From Apus apus (lineage: Eukaryota > Chordata > Aves > Apodiformes > Apodidae), in contig NC_067282.1 of the NCBI RefSeq assembly GCF_020740795.1, positions 130,381,132 to 130,445,131 on the forward strand: a stretch of 64,000 nt of DNA, in the 5' to 3' direction. Numbering within the stretch: the stretch's first letter is position 1; each line of letters opens with the position of its first letter. A model generated the notes under the pieces. The model was not told where the DNA came from. It ran no database searches and worked only from the letters and a program-made list of their open reading frames with translations. Below are positions 38,215 through 50,442 of this stretch, piece by piece. The position numbers were made by a program, and so were the translations under genes.

Positions 38215-39464
38215 GGCTAGTATGTTATTGCCAGTAGTTCTTTGCTTGTTTGGTATGAGTAAATTTATGGATAAAATAAAAAAGTCCAGAAGCAGCCGGA
38301 TATACATTAATCTTAGCTAAAAGCTTTTCAGCAGATTAACCCTGGAAGGCAAAAAGGATGTGAACACAGCTGGAATGAATGTTTTGTATTTCAAAGGAAT
38401 ATCCATAAAGCTCTTTATTTTGGGGATTCACACCGAGTATTACAAAATTATCTGGTTTTGCTTTCCTTCAGACTTCTCTTTACAAGTGTCCTGAGAGTCA
38501 CTAACAGGGTTTATTTCTGTTGGGCTGCTGAAATCGCCTGGACCATTCCTGTCCCTCTTCTGGGCTATCAGTGGTAGCTCTGATTTCCTAGGGATTTTAT
38601 CAATTTATGGTAAATTTGCTGGGTATTCATTAGTGGTAAGACCAAAATCAATGCTCGTGGGGCATAGGTGTGGCTTGGTGCTTGTGTCACACCACTGTAG
38701 TAATGTGCCTGGTGTGTACTCTAGTTTCCTAAGAAGGGCATCTTTTCTCCTTGGTCCTGGGAAGCAGCCAAAGCCCTCAATGGAGTATGGGCTTTAACTA
38801 CTATCTGTCAGCAGCCCCCCAAAAAAGAGTGAGGAATGAAATGTCAGAGTTTCATTTTGGAAGCAGAAGCTGAGAACAGGAAGAATATAGTGGGGAACTG
38901 AAACAAAACTTTCATCTTAGACTCAGAGCAAAAACTTTTGCTCTCCCGGTGTTGCCTCCTTTTTGACCATCATGGGGGTTCAGGTGGTGTCTATATGGTG
39001 TCCAGGCAGTGTTCAGGTGCTGCTTCAGAGGGGCAGGCCTCTCACCCACTCTCCTCCTGCACCAGGCAGAGAGCACTGGGACCTTTAACTTACTGCCTGG
39101 ACCTGAAAGCACGGGGGGGGTGCAAACTTCTTAATGAACTTCCACTGAAGAAAGAAGCCTTCCTCATTGTTCATTTATCAACTAAAAAAAAATTGAGCTA
39201 CTTAGGGAGAGGGTCATCAACATGTTCCTATCATAGGGTAAACCCATAATGAAATTTTGGGTTCAGTTTCACTGTAGGCATTTATCTCCGTTATGCACTT
39301 CAGCTTGGGGATAACAGGGAAGAAATGACCTAAATGATCTATTTTATTCTTTCCTGGGGCTTATTAATCACCAGAAAGCAAGCAATACTTCCTGGAGAGT
39401 GTGGTTATTATTGCTTTGTTCTTGCTTCTTATAGAAATGTATTTGAGACGTCCTGCTCTTCTAA

Positions 39465-39476
39465 GTGTGTGTGTGT
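39465..39476 (+). repeat. (GT)6 microsatellite
   Basis: A short dinucleotide repeat within 'ctaagtgtgtgtgtgttaag'. Confidence 0.85.
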
Positions 39477-40326
39477 TAAGTCAGTAGTTCCGCTTTGTTT
39501 ATTGAAACCAAACTTTCCCTTATTGAGTATTGTTGGAGAATTAATTACCACCCTTTTACCGAGTCCCTTTCTTTTTCAACAAGGCAGAATTAAAGGAGCA
39601 GATGCTGGGAATACACGAGCCACAGCAGTTTTCCTACGTTTCGCTTTCTTGTCACGCACGTCTTGCCCTAGAGATTTTCTGCATCAAGGCATTAGAAGAA
39701 ATCCCTCGTATTTACATCCAAGGCAGCCCTTCTAGGAGGTTCTGAGAAGAAGACCCTGCAATATTCTGCAGGGTGGGCATTTTCTCAGTTTCCTCCCCCT
39801 GATGCATTCTGTGGCAAGGAGTAGCTCAGCCTTTTGCTTTATAGTCTCTTCTGTGAATGCCCAGGGCCCATGCTGACCTGTTAAGGTTTGGTGGCCACCA
39901 AATGTAGTCCACCCCTTCAAGCCCTGTGCATGTTTCTATACCCTGCTTTTGTGCCTCAGAGCCGGACAGCATGTGGAAACCCATGGCTTTGGCATGCCAG
40001 GGTAAGTTATTTTGGCCAAGAAACCTGGCTACTTGCAGGAAATTGCAAATCCTGCAGTTGCTTTGGCAAAAGCATTGTGTTTTTGCGTGAGCCCCACCCA
40101 TACTGTCTAATTTTCCATTTTCCTGTGAGTTCTGACATTTTCTGTGTGTATTTCAGAGAGCAACTGTTTGTAACTCTCATTTTCCCGTGAAGGAATTAGA
40201 GGTAGAACTTAGGCAGCTTTGGAGGGGATGGCTGAGCTGATGGCTTGAGCTGGGGGATGGCCTAGCAAAGGTGAGCCAAAGCCCAGCAGACCTCAGCCAA
40301 GCAGGCTGAAACTTTCTGGGTGTGGG

Positions 40327-40369
40327 CCAGATCACTCTTCGTGCTTCTGAAAGCACGAAGAGTGGCTGG
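40327..40369. repeat. Strong short inverted repeat (14-bp perfect stem, 4-nt loop)
   Basis: 'cactcttcgtgctt' (40333-40346), loop 'ctga' (40347-40350), then 'aagcacgaagagtg' (40351-40364) pair perfectly. After a small asymmetric bulge (a/t against g), 'ccag' (40327-40330) pairs with 'ctgg' (40366-40369), and one or two further pairs are possible outside. The loop is small for a pre-miRNA. I know of no named RNA with this sequence. Confidence 0.95.
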
Positions 40370-43300
40370 CTGCTTTTGACCTGAGGCAGGCTCAGGTTGT
40401 TAGACTTCACAGTGGGAAAGGAACCTGGCTGAGGCCTGCAGCTGCTACTTGGATACATGCAAACAGCCCTGTTGACAAGGAGAGGCGTTTGGGTTCCCTC
40501 TGGCTTAGAGGGGTCTTGGCTCACAGTTAGCAGGCACACAGCGTGGCCTTCCCTCAGACTCTGCTATTTTTACCACGCTCAGCTCCAAAGTTTATTTGCT
40601 GGTTGCCATCTCACCGAGGTTTGTCTCATTAATTCATCTCAGCAGAGCCTGGGCAGCAGCAAAGCCAAAGCCTAACCCTGTGGTACGAACTGGAGAGCAT
40701 CTAGACAGCAGAGAGTGGTTTTAAAACGCAAAAGCAAAGCGTGCGCTTTAAGGTGTTACTAGTTTTAACAACAGCTTCCTTCCTGAGGCCACGTGGATGT
40801 CTCCAGCTCACAGGATAAAGGAAGCAAACAACTCACTGGTGATGGAGTGAAGCGTAGGAGCCGCAGTGGGGTTGGAAGAACGTACCTGAGACCTGGCAAA
40901 GGCAATGTCAGTGTTCCAGAGGCTGAGGTCTAGAGCAGCACTAGGGGCTCTGGATCAAACCCTGGGAGGCGGCCACAAGCAGTGTAGAACTTTGCCAGTG
41001 ACACCAGGCTGCAGGAGCTCAGCACGGCTCTGGCAGAGTCTCTTTTGGGAATAAGCCTGGGTCCAGAGTACTCTGGACCTCCAGGTGGGCCCTGTGATGG
41101 GATCTCATCTAGGAGATTTGAACCTCTAGGGACTGCAAATGTGGGGCTGCAAGGACTGCAGGGGAGAACAGGCGTTTTGCACCTGCTGAAGAGAGATTAT
41201 GAGTCAAGATTGTGGTCCAGCCGAAATATCCTTGATCTAAGTGTCGAGTAGAAATTAAATGGAAAACTGGATTTACACAATTTGTCCTTTCCTGCCAATA
41301 AGGAATGTATGTTTGTCTGCAAAACGATGCCAGAAGCTTTAGTGCAGAGAGTTGTTGCCTGAGCACTGGGAAACGGGAGGAGTTAAAAGAGGACGATGCA
41401 GTGTTCAAGTAGTCCAAGTATTCCTATTTTATTTCAGTCCCAACCCAGTTCTAGTTTTGGGCACTCCTTCTGAATGTCTGTGGTACAATTTCTGGTGCTG
41501 TGAGTCTGAAGTACCTGAGAAAAAAGGAGCAGGCCACAAAGCAAAGCCACCAGCTGCTGATGTCTTGGCTGAAAAGGCATTCATGTGCAGACTAGGGGGG
41601 ACCATGTTTTAGAAGGTGAAGCTGTCAGTCCTGGAGGATCAGAGCACCCACAGGTGTGTTAGAAAACCCCTCCTGCTGTAGTTAGAGCAGGAGCTTGTTG
41701 TATATGGGCAGTGCTGGAAAAAGATAAGAAATGAAGGAATGGTGACTGCACAGCACAAACAACAGAAGTCACCTCCTGTGCTGCTCGCCTGCAGCCCGGG
41801 AACCCGATCAAAATTTGACTGTGGGTTTAAGCAGTGTTTGTCATTCATGTGGCATTGGTATGGTTAGTGTAACAAAACTTGTAATCTGTGGGACTCACAG
41901 TATTGCATGATTTCTTTTCCTAGGGTTTGGGGCTTTTTACTTTTATTATTAGCTAAAGTGCTTTAACAAATATCCATGTGGTTAGTGAAAAGGGAAAGGT
42001 TATGAAATGTCTGAGCTCCTATATCTGCATAATGATAGCAGATACAGCACAGGGATGCTGTGTCTCCTTGATAGATGAATTCTCTTTTTTTCTGGTTGCT
42101 GCTTAGAGTGCATTTATGCAGAGAAAGTGGAGGTGTGCTGTGTGGTTAAAATGATAATGGAGTTTATATAGCAAATCCCAGCTATCACTTACCCACTGGA
42201 GGTGGTACTTCCTATTGCGCTACCACCTACCCCAGCAGCATTTTGCAACAGAAAATCATCTAACAAAATCTGGGCATGCTAGAGGAAGGTGGATTTGCAG
42301 GGAATAGTTTGATATTGCACAATACTGGTTATCAATTATATAATAGACTTGATTCCTGGGCCAGCAAATACTGGAGGAAGGAGCTCGTAGATCCTATGCT
42401 GCAGAACAAAAATTGGAGGTCAAATGCATAATAGTTTTTTAGATGCTTTTAAGATAAGGATGGTTTTCAATAGTCCTGCATGAAAAATAAAATGTTCAGC
42501 AGTAACTATATGGCAGTAAAAAACAAAATCCATTTAAATAAAGTAATTTGGGAGAATGCATTAAATTAAAGCCGGAGCTTAGCTGGCCAGTAGGAAAGTA
42601 TTTTTAAATATTGCCTAGATCAAGCTTTTGTTGTTTGTTTTTGTCAAAGCTAAGGATTTAAACCCTATTGTCACTGCTAGTTCTTACAGTGACAAAGCAG
42701 CTCTTTGTGTTCATGTGCTGTTACCCGTCATGGCCCAGAATGCAGCCTGAGACTCTCAGCAGCTCTTATCAAAAACTTAACCTGGCACACACAGCTTCTT
42801 CATTATGCCTGCCCTGCCTCATATGCCAGGTTTTTTGGATTGTGAAAGCCTCAGCTAGCTGATGGAAGTGTAGGGAAACGAGGCAAAAGAGTTTTCCCAT
42901 CTTTAGATGAGTTTTCAGTCCTTTATAAAATCCTGCTGGTTCCTCATTGTCCTCACAAATAAACACCAGTGATGGAACTGCACTTGAGGATGCAATGATG
43001 AATTCAAATTTGGTAAGAACTTGAGGATCTGTACAGTTCAGCTGTTGGAAGAAGAGAGTTAAAATTCTGAATGGGAAATTCAAGCCACGAAATGCTTACA
43101 CATGAATGCCCACACATACCTAATATATTGGTATGTTTTCCCCCCAGTCTCAATTTTCTGAACAAATTAAATAAACTGTTGAGAACAACTTGGGTGAGAT
43201 GCCAGGGTTTTGTTTTCTTAGAAGTAAATATTAAACCCAAGATACCTTTTCTCTCCTTGTCCTTCTGTGCAAGTCAACGACGAGCAGATCAGCCCTCTCT

Positions 43301-43568
43301 CTGCTTTCCAGTAAGAATAAACACTTAATTGAAAGGGTCTGGCTGTGATGCTCCTGTTTGCTTATGATTGGTGATAATGGCTTGGCAATGGCAGTCTGTA
43401 AGTCACTATCAGCATTTTAACATCTTCTATGGAAATTTCAGAGATACTTAATTTGCTCATTTGGTATATAAAGGCTGTTCCTGCTGAGCATAATATGTTG
43501 AATATAATTCTTACTCAATTACTAGAAGCACGATGTAAAAATTCTTGAGACTTGGTAAGGGAGCAGTA

Positions 43569-43582
43569 ACACACACACACAC
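43569..43582 (+). repeat. (AC)7 microsatellite
   Basis: Seven AC units within 'gtaacacacacacacactac'. Confidence 0.9.
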
Positions 43583-44664
43583 TACATCTATTTACTGTTT
43601 TTCTTCTCATTTGGCTTCTAAATGTAGCTGGTTTCATAACTGCAAGTGCAGTTTGAGAAGAGGAATGGGTTGTGATTATTTGTACTTTAGGTATTTATGT
43701 GCTTTTAAAACTGTCTTTTGTCCTCTTTCTTTCTGCAGTAACACCTCCATAAGTCTTAGAACAGTGGGATGTAATTGTCATCTCTCACAGCTGCAAAAAG
43801 CTAGGAATTATTGAAGTGTTGCTTTAAGGAAAATGTTCCTTTTCCATTTCTGAGCTGATGTGCACAGTTATAGAAGCTAGAGGAATGAAATATTTTATAT
43901 TAAATAACTGACATTACAAAGGATTTCCCATATTTTTGTTTTCTTTTTAAAATTTGCTGTATTTTTTACTGTTAAGGTGTATTCTTGCAGCACAGTCTTG
44001 AGTCTGGGGTTAGTGACCTGATATGGAAAGTGTAATTTCTAATGTGAGAAGGTATATCTGGTGTCTATAAATGCCAGCATTTCATGTGGACATCAAAGAT
44101 CTGGGATGAGCCAAGGAGGAAAACAAGTGCTGGACAGGACAACAGCAGAGAATAACTTATGCTTGGGAGCCACAGGACAGAGAAGAGCAAGAACTGTTTC
44201 TCTGTAGGGATACAAGCTGCCATGAGAGGTGAGAAGCCCCCCCCAGTCTCTCCCTCCCACCCATGCACTGTGTGAGGACCTAGACTCATCATCTACATTG
44301 CTGACATTTTATTGAAGGAGAAGCTTCCAGTATAAGCAAAGCTACTGACAGGAAACAACTGGGGGGTTTTTGGTTAGTTTTGGGGGGTGTGTGCTTAACT
44401 CAGTAGTCAAAAGTGTTCCCTTTTCCTTGTTGGAAATTTCAGTTCAGCATGATTAATAGTTTTGGAACATTGGTGATAATGCCACTTTGTGTGTAGAAAT
44501 GAGAATGTTGCTTTCTTCCTGCTCAGCTGCACATTTGGCCATCTCAGCTAACCTTGAGTAGTGGAAAGATTGTGTTTATTTCTTAGAAGTCTCTGTTCAG
44601 TGTCTCACACTTCACTCTTAAGTATCTGGTATTAGCAACTGCTGGAAATGTGATGCAGACTAAG

Positions 44665-44723
44665 TGGTTTTTTTTTTCGTTGGTGTGGTTTGGTTTTTTG
44701 GAGGGCGTTCTGTCCCCCCCCCC
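44665..44723 (+). repeat. T-run, G/T tract and C10 run
   Basis: Ten T, then 'cgttggtgtggtttggtttt', then 'gagggcgttctgt' and ten C. It is a composite low-complexity segment. Confidence 0.85.
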
Positions 44724-44924
44724 AAATCCAAGCATCATCCTTTGCATTAAATACACTGTCTTCATTTTCCCTTGTATAAAGCACTTATAGAAACCTTGGA
44801 GTACAGATATCTGGGTATTTCCCTGCAGATGGGAAGGAAGCCATGAAGTCCGAAGCTACTGAAAAAAGCAGAAACTCAAATCTCTACAGCTCTTCCAGGA
44901 AGTCTTTGAAACACTAAAGCAAGT

Positions 44925-44930
44925 TTTATT
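44925..44930 (-). promoter_or_regulatory. AATAAA on the minus strand, speculative poly(A) signal
   Basis: 'tttatt' on the plus strand. It sits at the left edge of about 1.7 kb (44.9-46.6 kb) that reads on the minus strand like a T/A-rich 3' UTR. AATAAA is common by chance in DNA of this composition, so this alone proves nothing. No coding region upstream on that strand is recognised; a 70-codon frame at 46940-47149 minus has a reasonable start context. Confidence 0.12.
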
Positions 44931-47900
44931 ACAGAGATTAGTTTAGGTTACACTCATTTATTAAAACCTAAGGACATCTTTATAAAAACTACTGTATAGA
45001 AAGACAAGAGCAGTGCAAGAGCAGTGTAAAACACATTTTTGGTTTACTTGGCAATCACTTCAGAAAGACAACATGATTCTTAATATGAAGTTAGAGAATG
45101 CTGCAAAAAAATAGGACAAGATTAGATCAAATCTAGATTAGCAAATCACTGGACACTGGCACATTGATTTCAAACATCAAGTGTTATGTAAACAGTATTA
45201 TTGTCAATGTATTAATAAAGAATGAGAAATCACTGCAACCCTAGAATTTCTAGTTAGCTTAATTAGCCTAAAATTTGACTGCTGACTACTTAATAGACTA
45301 TTGCACTGTATATATTACCTGAAAGATGTACTATTTATGTCAAAGGAGGACTAGAAGAAACGCCTATCTTATACAAGAGAAATTTTGAGTCTGAGAACAG
45401 ATGTTTCTCCCTGGGGAGTGGGTGAGGGTTTGTTTTTTGTTGCTTTACTTTTCATACACCATCACTGGTGGTGAAATGGAATTGACTTTCAAAATGGCTT
45501 TGACGTGGCAATTCATAGCTTCTTCAAGTGGACAGTCCTCGTGCAGAAATTACAGCCATAATAAAACTATTAAAAAACAGTTATCTAAAAGAGCTGCTAC
45601 AATATGCCAAAGTATACATTAAGTGGCCAGATTGTTTTCACTCTGGTTTTGCAAGATCGATAACCAGGCACGAAAGATGGTTTAATTACAACACTGAGTC
45701 CTGCACAAGCTTTATCACTTATCTTTTTATGTCCTATGTTATACACAGCAATTATTAAGAAGTTGGAAACTCAGATCTTGTAAAGCTGAAGAGAGAAAAT
45801 GAGTTGGACAAGGAAGGAGGTTTCCAGAGCATGAAGGTTGTTAATAGCCACTGAAACAGCTGCCCTTGTTAAAGAGGGTCCACAATGGAATGATGCACTT
45901 CTCTAAGTGCTAATTTAAGATCCCTTATTTTTCTAACCAGAGGAGGATAGGCATAGAATAAAAGATGTGTTTTAGTCCAGGTCTTCTCTTCTAGAGAATT
46001 ATTGTGTTGGAACCAGTTTCTTTCTGTCAAATATCTGGTACACTGTAACTTCAATCACGTAAATGCAGAGGGATGTCAGAGCACAGCTACAGAGACAGCT
46101 GAGATGTTCAGGTGACTGTCTAGCCAGTGCTGTTCTACAATGTTCTGAACACTAAGGGAGAAGGGCCAATAGCCATGGTCAGGAAACTTGTGGTGCACTA
46201 TTTCCTATTAGTTTAAGGCCCAACAAGCATTATTAGTCTTATTCAGGATCTCATATTCTGCTAAATTAGAGATGCTATCAGATGATTGTAACAACACAAC
46301 AATGGTTCATCAGCTACGACATGGATTTATCCATAAATTAATTGGTAGGCAAAATGAGAATTTCAGACAGAGAGTATCTACCTTCTATTAACTGGCTCTG
46401 TATAGAGAACATAAGAAAACAAACCAAAACAAAAAGCACATCAGTTACAAGGTATACATGTACTAGAAGTAAAGCATAAAACTGCTCATTAATAACGCAC
46501 AATTCCCAAAGGGAAAAAAACCCTTACAAAATACAGTAAGTCACAGAAACCAGTATCTAATACAAATTCCTTCATGAACATAAGCTTTTTACAAAGCTCT
46601 CTGTGGTGGTGATCACCTCACAATGAAAGTAGGTGCTGGTAGAAGGTAAGAGGAGCATACAGTTACTGCGAAGCACCAAGGTAAGACTGATGATTGTAGG
46701 TATGTACTTGTGGCAGGTCTGCAGGGGTTCTGCATCTTTGAGCTGCTGTGGAAGGGTGGGGAAGAAATGAAGCTGGCAAAGGTATAGATGGCACTGCTTC
46801 CAGCTACTTGGTTTCCTTTGCTTTTCTTGCAAATTGGCACTAGTAGCACTGCCTCACATCTCATGGGATCAGCTCTCCCACCTCCAGGAGCACTGCCCCT
46901 TTCCCTGTCTAAGCTCCCATCATCATGGAGAGAGCAGTTTCAACTGCCTGCCAGTATCTGCAAGCTGCTTACAGCATCTCTTTGCTGGAGGTTCCATTTT
47001 GTTCCCAGCTGAAATGCTTTGAACGGCTCTGCAATGCTCTGATCAAATATTATTTTTAGAAAACTGGAATCTTCGGGGTTTAGTGTGAATCGAGGTTTAA
47101 AAAATACTGACTCTGTTTTAAGTGCTATCTTTCTCACCATGGAAAACACCCCAGTTGCACTGCTCTGGTATAGCTCTACAAGCAGAGCTGCCTGCAGAGG
47201 TGCATATGCAGAAGGTTCTGTGAGGAGTGGGCCAGGCCTTAAGCTTAGTTAGGACAGGACAGAGTCTAATGCCTTCTGGGTGGCATTCCCACCTGTGGCA
47301 TTCAAATTCTTTCTTATTAGCTGTTGCCTGCCCTTACTTGGTGATACTCAGCATTTTTTTACTAGTTGGTTTGCAAAGAAAAGGGGCATGTGCATATTGG
47401 TATACTACTCAGAGAGGGCCTTCTTTGAAGACCAGGCACTCTTGTGGTCTCCAGCCTTGTTGGGTCCCCCAGCACTAGTCCTGCTTTAGTCATGCACCAT
47501 CATGTGCTCCAGTAGCCCTGAATTCGCTCGGACCACTCAGCAGTCTACCCCTTTGGAGTTCAACAGAAGAGTACAATCCACTCAAGTCAAAGCTGTACAA
47601 AAAGAAAACTTGATTGTTCACTGATTAGGTGTTGGCTGTGTAGCAAAATATATGATTATTTTAAAGTTATTCAGGTTTGCAGGACAAAATCTTAGGCGTG
47701 AAGGATTAATTTGGCATTATCATGGGTTTGTGTTATGATTTCTAGATGAGCTCCTGTGTTTGGTTGCCATTGCCAGGTTCTCCACGTGTATGTCTTAAAT
47801 AATTGAATTTAACAGGATTTTCCCATGTAATTGATTACTTTTTAAGCTGATATTTTAAAATAAACCTGTCTTGTGGAAAGGGAAGTCAAGCTATTGCAAC

Positions 47901-49749
47901 ATAGTGACCAAAGACCAAGACTGAGGAGACTTCTGTGGTGGCATCATTGCCCTTCCAGCTTACACATGAATTCTTAGATTTGTGAGGGGTAAACTCTGAA
48001 GACAGGCTGTGGCAGAGGGAATTGGATTATTGCCTTGTAAAGCAGAGGGACAATAGTGTTATTGCTTCTGAAATATATAGTTGATTTTCTTCTGGTTTTC
48101 TTTCAACTTCAAGGAGTAGGGGGGTGGAATGGGGTGCCTGTGTTGCTTCTTAATAAAGCTCTTCTCTTCAGGAGAGTGTGTGAAGCTGAAGCCAAGATAT
48201 GCTCAGATGTTTGATGTTTTAGTAGAATCATTGCCAATGATCTTAAAATGTGTATTAAGGTGGAAATGATTGCTACTCTGCAGTTGAACTCAAGGAAAGA
48301 GCTTCACTTATCTTGTAATGCACGTTAACCATTGTGGTTAACAATGATGGGGATTGCCAGCATCTACCCTATTGTCACAAAATATTATCTAGAGAACTTT
48401 GGAAAAACTCACATTCAGTATTCTGACACTTACATTCGGCTCAAATGGCACTACATGGATGGGGAGGCAAAGAAAAGTTATCTACCAAAGGTTTGTCTTG
48501 TGATCTTCTACACCTTTGTGTGAATTTGCCAGAGCAACTCAATTTTCTCCCTGTTGAGCATTTCCTCAAATATGGTGCTTCCTTTCAGAGATAATGTTGT
48601 CGGTCTAAAATTTAAATATTGCTTACAGACTGCTTTCTTCTGGAGACTCTTTCTGTATCACTTGCCTATAGAAGTTGTCTGAATGATGTTTCTCAGCAGT
48701 TGACTTGCTCAATGCCCCTCTTGTAGTCTTTCTCTCTCCTGCTTATCCATCATTTTTTCAGCTCTTGTCATCGAGTTGATTTTCTTGGAAGCTGCTCCTT
48801 GAAGACTGATCTTACCTCTCCCATCTTGAGGCACATCAGTAGAAATTTCTGGAAGACATAAATCACAAATGTTCTTGTAGTGTTTCATGAGCACACAACA
48901 CCAAAGGATTTCCTGTAAAGAAAAACTTGTCGTTTTCTCAGCTGTGAGTTTAATTTGGGGAGGCAGGAAAGAGTAAGCAAAAGCATGAGAAAGGAAGGTG
49001 TTAGGAGGCCTCTGCCTTCTGTCACTAGCTCAATTTGGCTCACTGTGAGCTTGTGGGATATGGTTGGTTGCATTCTCCTTCTTTTTTTCTATATTGTCAC
49101 AGTGCTTTCTAATAATTTATTAACCTAGACAGCTTTATTCATGTTAGAAATAATAATAACAACTTACTTGGTGTTGTTCTGTTCTGCTACTGTCCTTTTT
49201 TGATGTTGGTAAAAATGGATACTAACAAAACATACAAACCTGTCTCTTGTCTGGAGACAGATTTCACTGTTTTGTAGGGTGCTGTGTGCTTTAGCTCAAA
49301 TTAAATGCTTTGTTAATTAACAATCTGTATCATTAAAATAATTAGATTTTTTTATAGGACATGGTTTCTTTTAGGTATTTATTTCTTTTTAAAGGAATGC
49401 TCAGAGATGGAACAGGTAGGACAGGTATTTGTGTGTTCCAGGACAGAAATGTGTCAGACCCATCAGCCTCTTCCTGTAGCTGTGTGTCCCAAAGCTGCTC
49501 CTGGCCAAATCCTTCTTCCAAGGTTAATGTAAAATCAATAGCGTCACCAAGATGGTATAAAATGAGAGTTACCAGATCCAATGACCATAGGAAAGTTTCT
49601 GAATATTTGTATGCAGCACAGAAGACAAATTATCACTCGTGAGTAGCTTCAATTTTCCTCCTGAGTGTATAAAGGAATGTGAATGGCAGAGCCAGCACCA
49701 CACAGACCACACTCAGCTCTGAAAGCCTCTTACATCAAGTATGAAGTAT

Positions 49750-50442
49750 TCATAGAATCCTAGAATGGCAGGGGTTGGGAGGAACCTCTAGAGATCATCT
49801 AGTCCAACCTCCCTGCCCGAGCAGGACTACCTAGGGCAGGCCACACAGGAATGCATCCAGGCAGGTTTTGAAAGTCTCCAAAAAAGGAGACACCACAACC
49901 TCTCTGGGCAGCCTCACAGTAAAGAAGTTTCTCCTCATGTTGAGGTGGAACTTCCTATGTTCTAGCTTATACCTGGCCCCTTCCTCTTGACACCCACCCC
50001 TTAGATATTCCCCCTCTCAGCCTTCTCTTATCAAGACTAAACAGCCCCAGTTGTCTCAGCCTTTCTTCATAGGAGAGATGTTCCAGTCCCTTAATCATCC
50101 TTGTAGCTCTCCATTGGACTCTCTCCAGTAGATCCCTGCCTCTCTTGAACTGGGGAGCCCAAAACTGGATACAGTATTCCAGGTGTGGTCTCACCAGGGC
50201 AAAGTAGAGGGGGAAGGAGAACCTCCCTAGACCTGCTGGACACACTGATGTACCCCAGGATACCATTGGCCTCTTTTTGCCACAAGGGCACGCTGCTGTC
50301 CCATGGATAACTTACTGTCCACTAGGACACCAAGGTCTTTCTCCATGGATCTGCTTTCCAGCAGGACAAACCCTAACCTGTACTGGTGCCTGGTGCTCAC
50401 CCTGTGTTTTCCGAGCTCCTGGCTGAGCCTCGTGCCCAATCA
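49750..50442 (-). mobile_element. CR1 LINE, 5'-truncated, F/E-like, internally deleted
   Basis: A reverse CR1 copy. Its tail is at the left ('tcatagaatcctagaatggc', then 'gatcatctagtccaacctcc'). On the minus strand the ORF2 fragments are split among three frames: [20 protein letters not shown] near 50400-50300, [20 protein letters not shown] near 50200, and [19 protein letters not shown] near 50050. Compared with the usual CR1 3' region, the UTR seems to lack short blocks near 49912 ('gcagcctcacagtaaagaag') and 49976 ('ctggccccttcctcttgaca'). I judge these deletions from memory. Confidence 0.96.

Larger units (their letters stand above)
37313..49749. other. Longest CR1-free stretch after 21 kb; no gene recognised
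   Basis: Twelve kilobases with no recognisable interspersed repeat or gene. It contains a T-rich run (38188-38214), a (GT)6 (39465-39476), the hairpin at 40327-40369, an (AC)7 (43569-43582), a T/G/C tract (44665-44723) and a speculative minus-strand transcript end near 44925. Open frames here (for example 39334-39735 and 41109-41417 minus) have no family signature. Confidence 0.7.
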
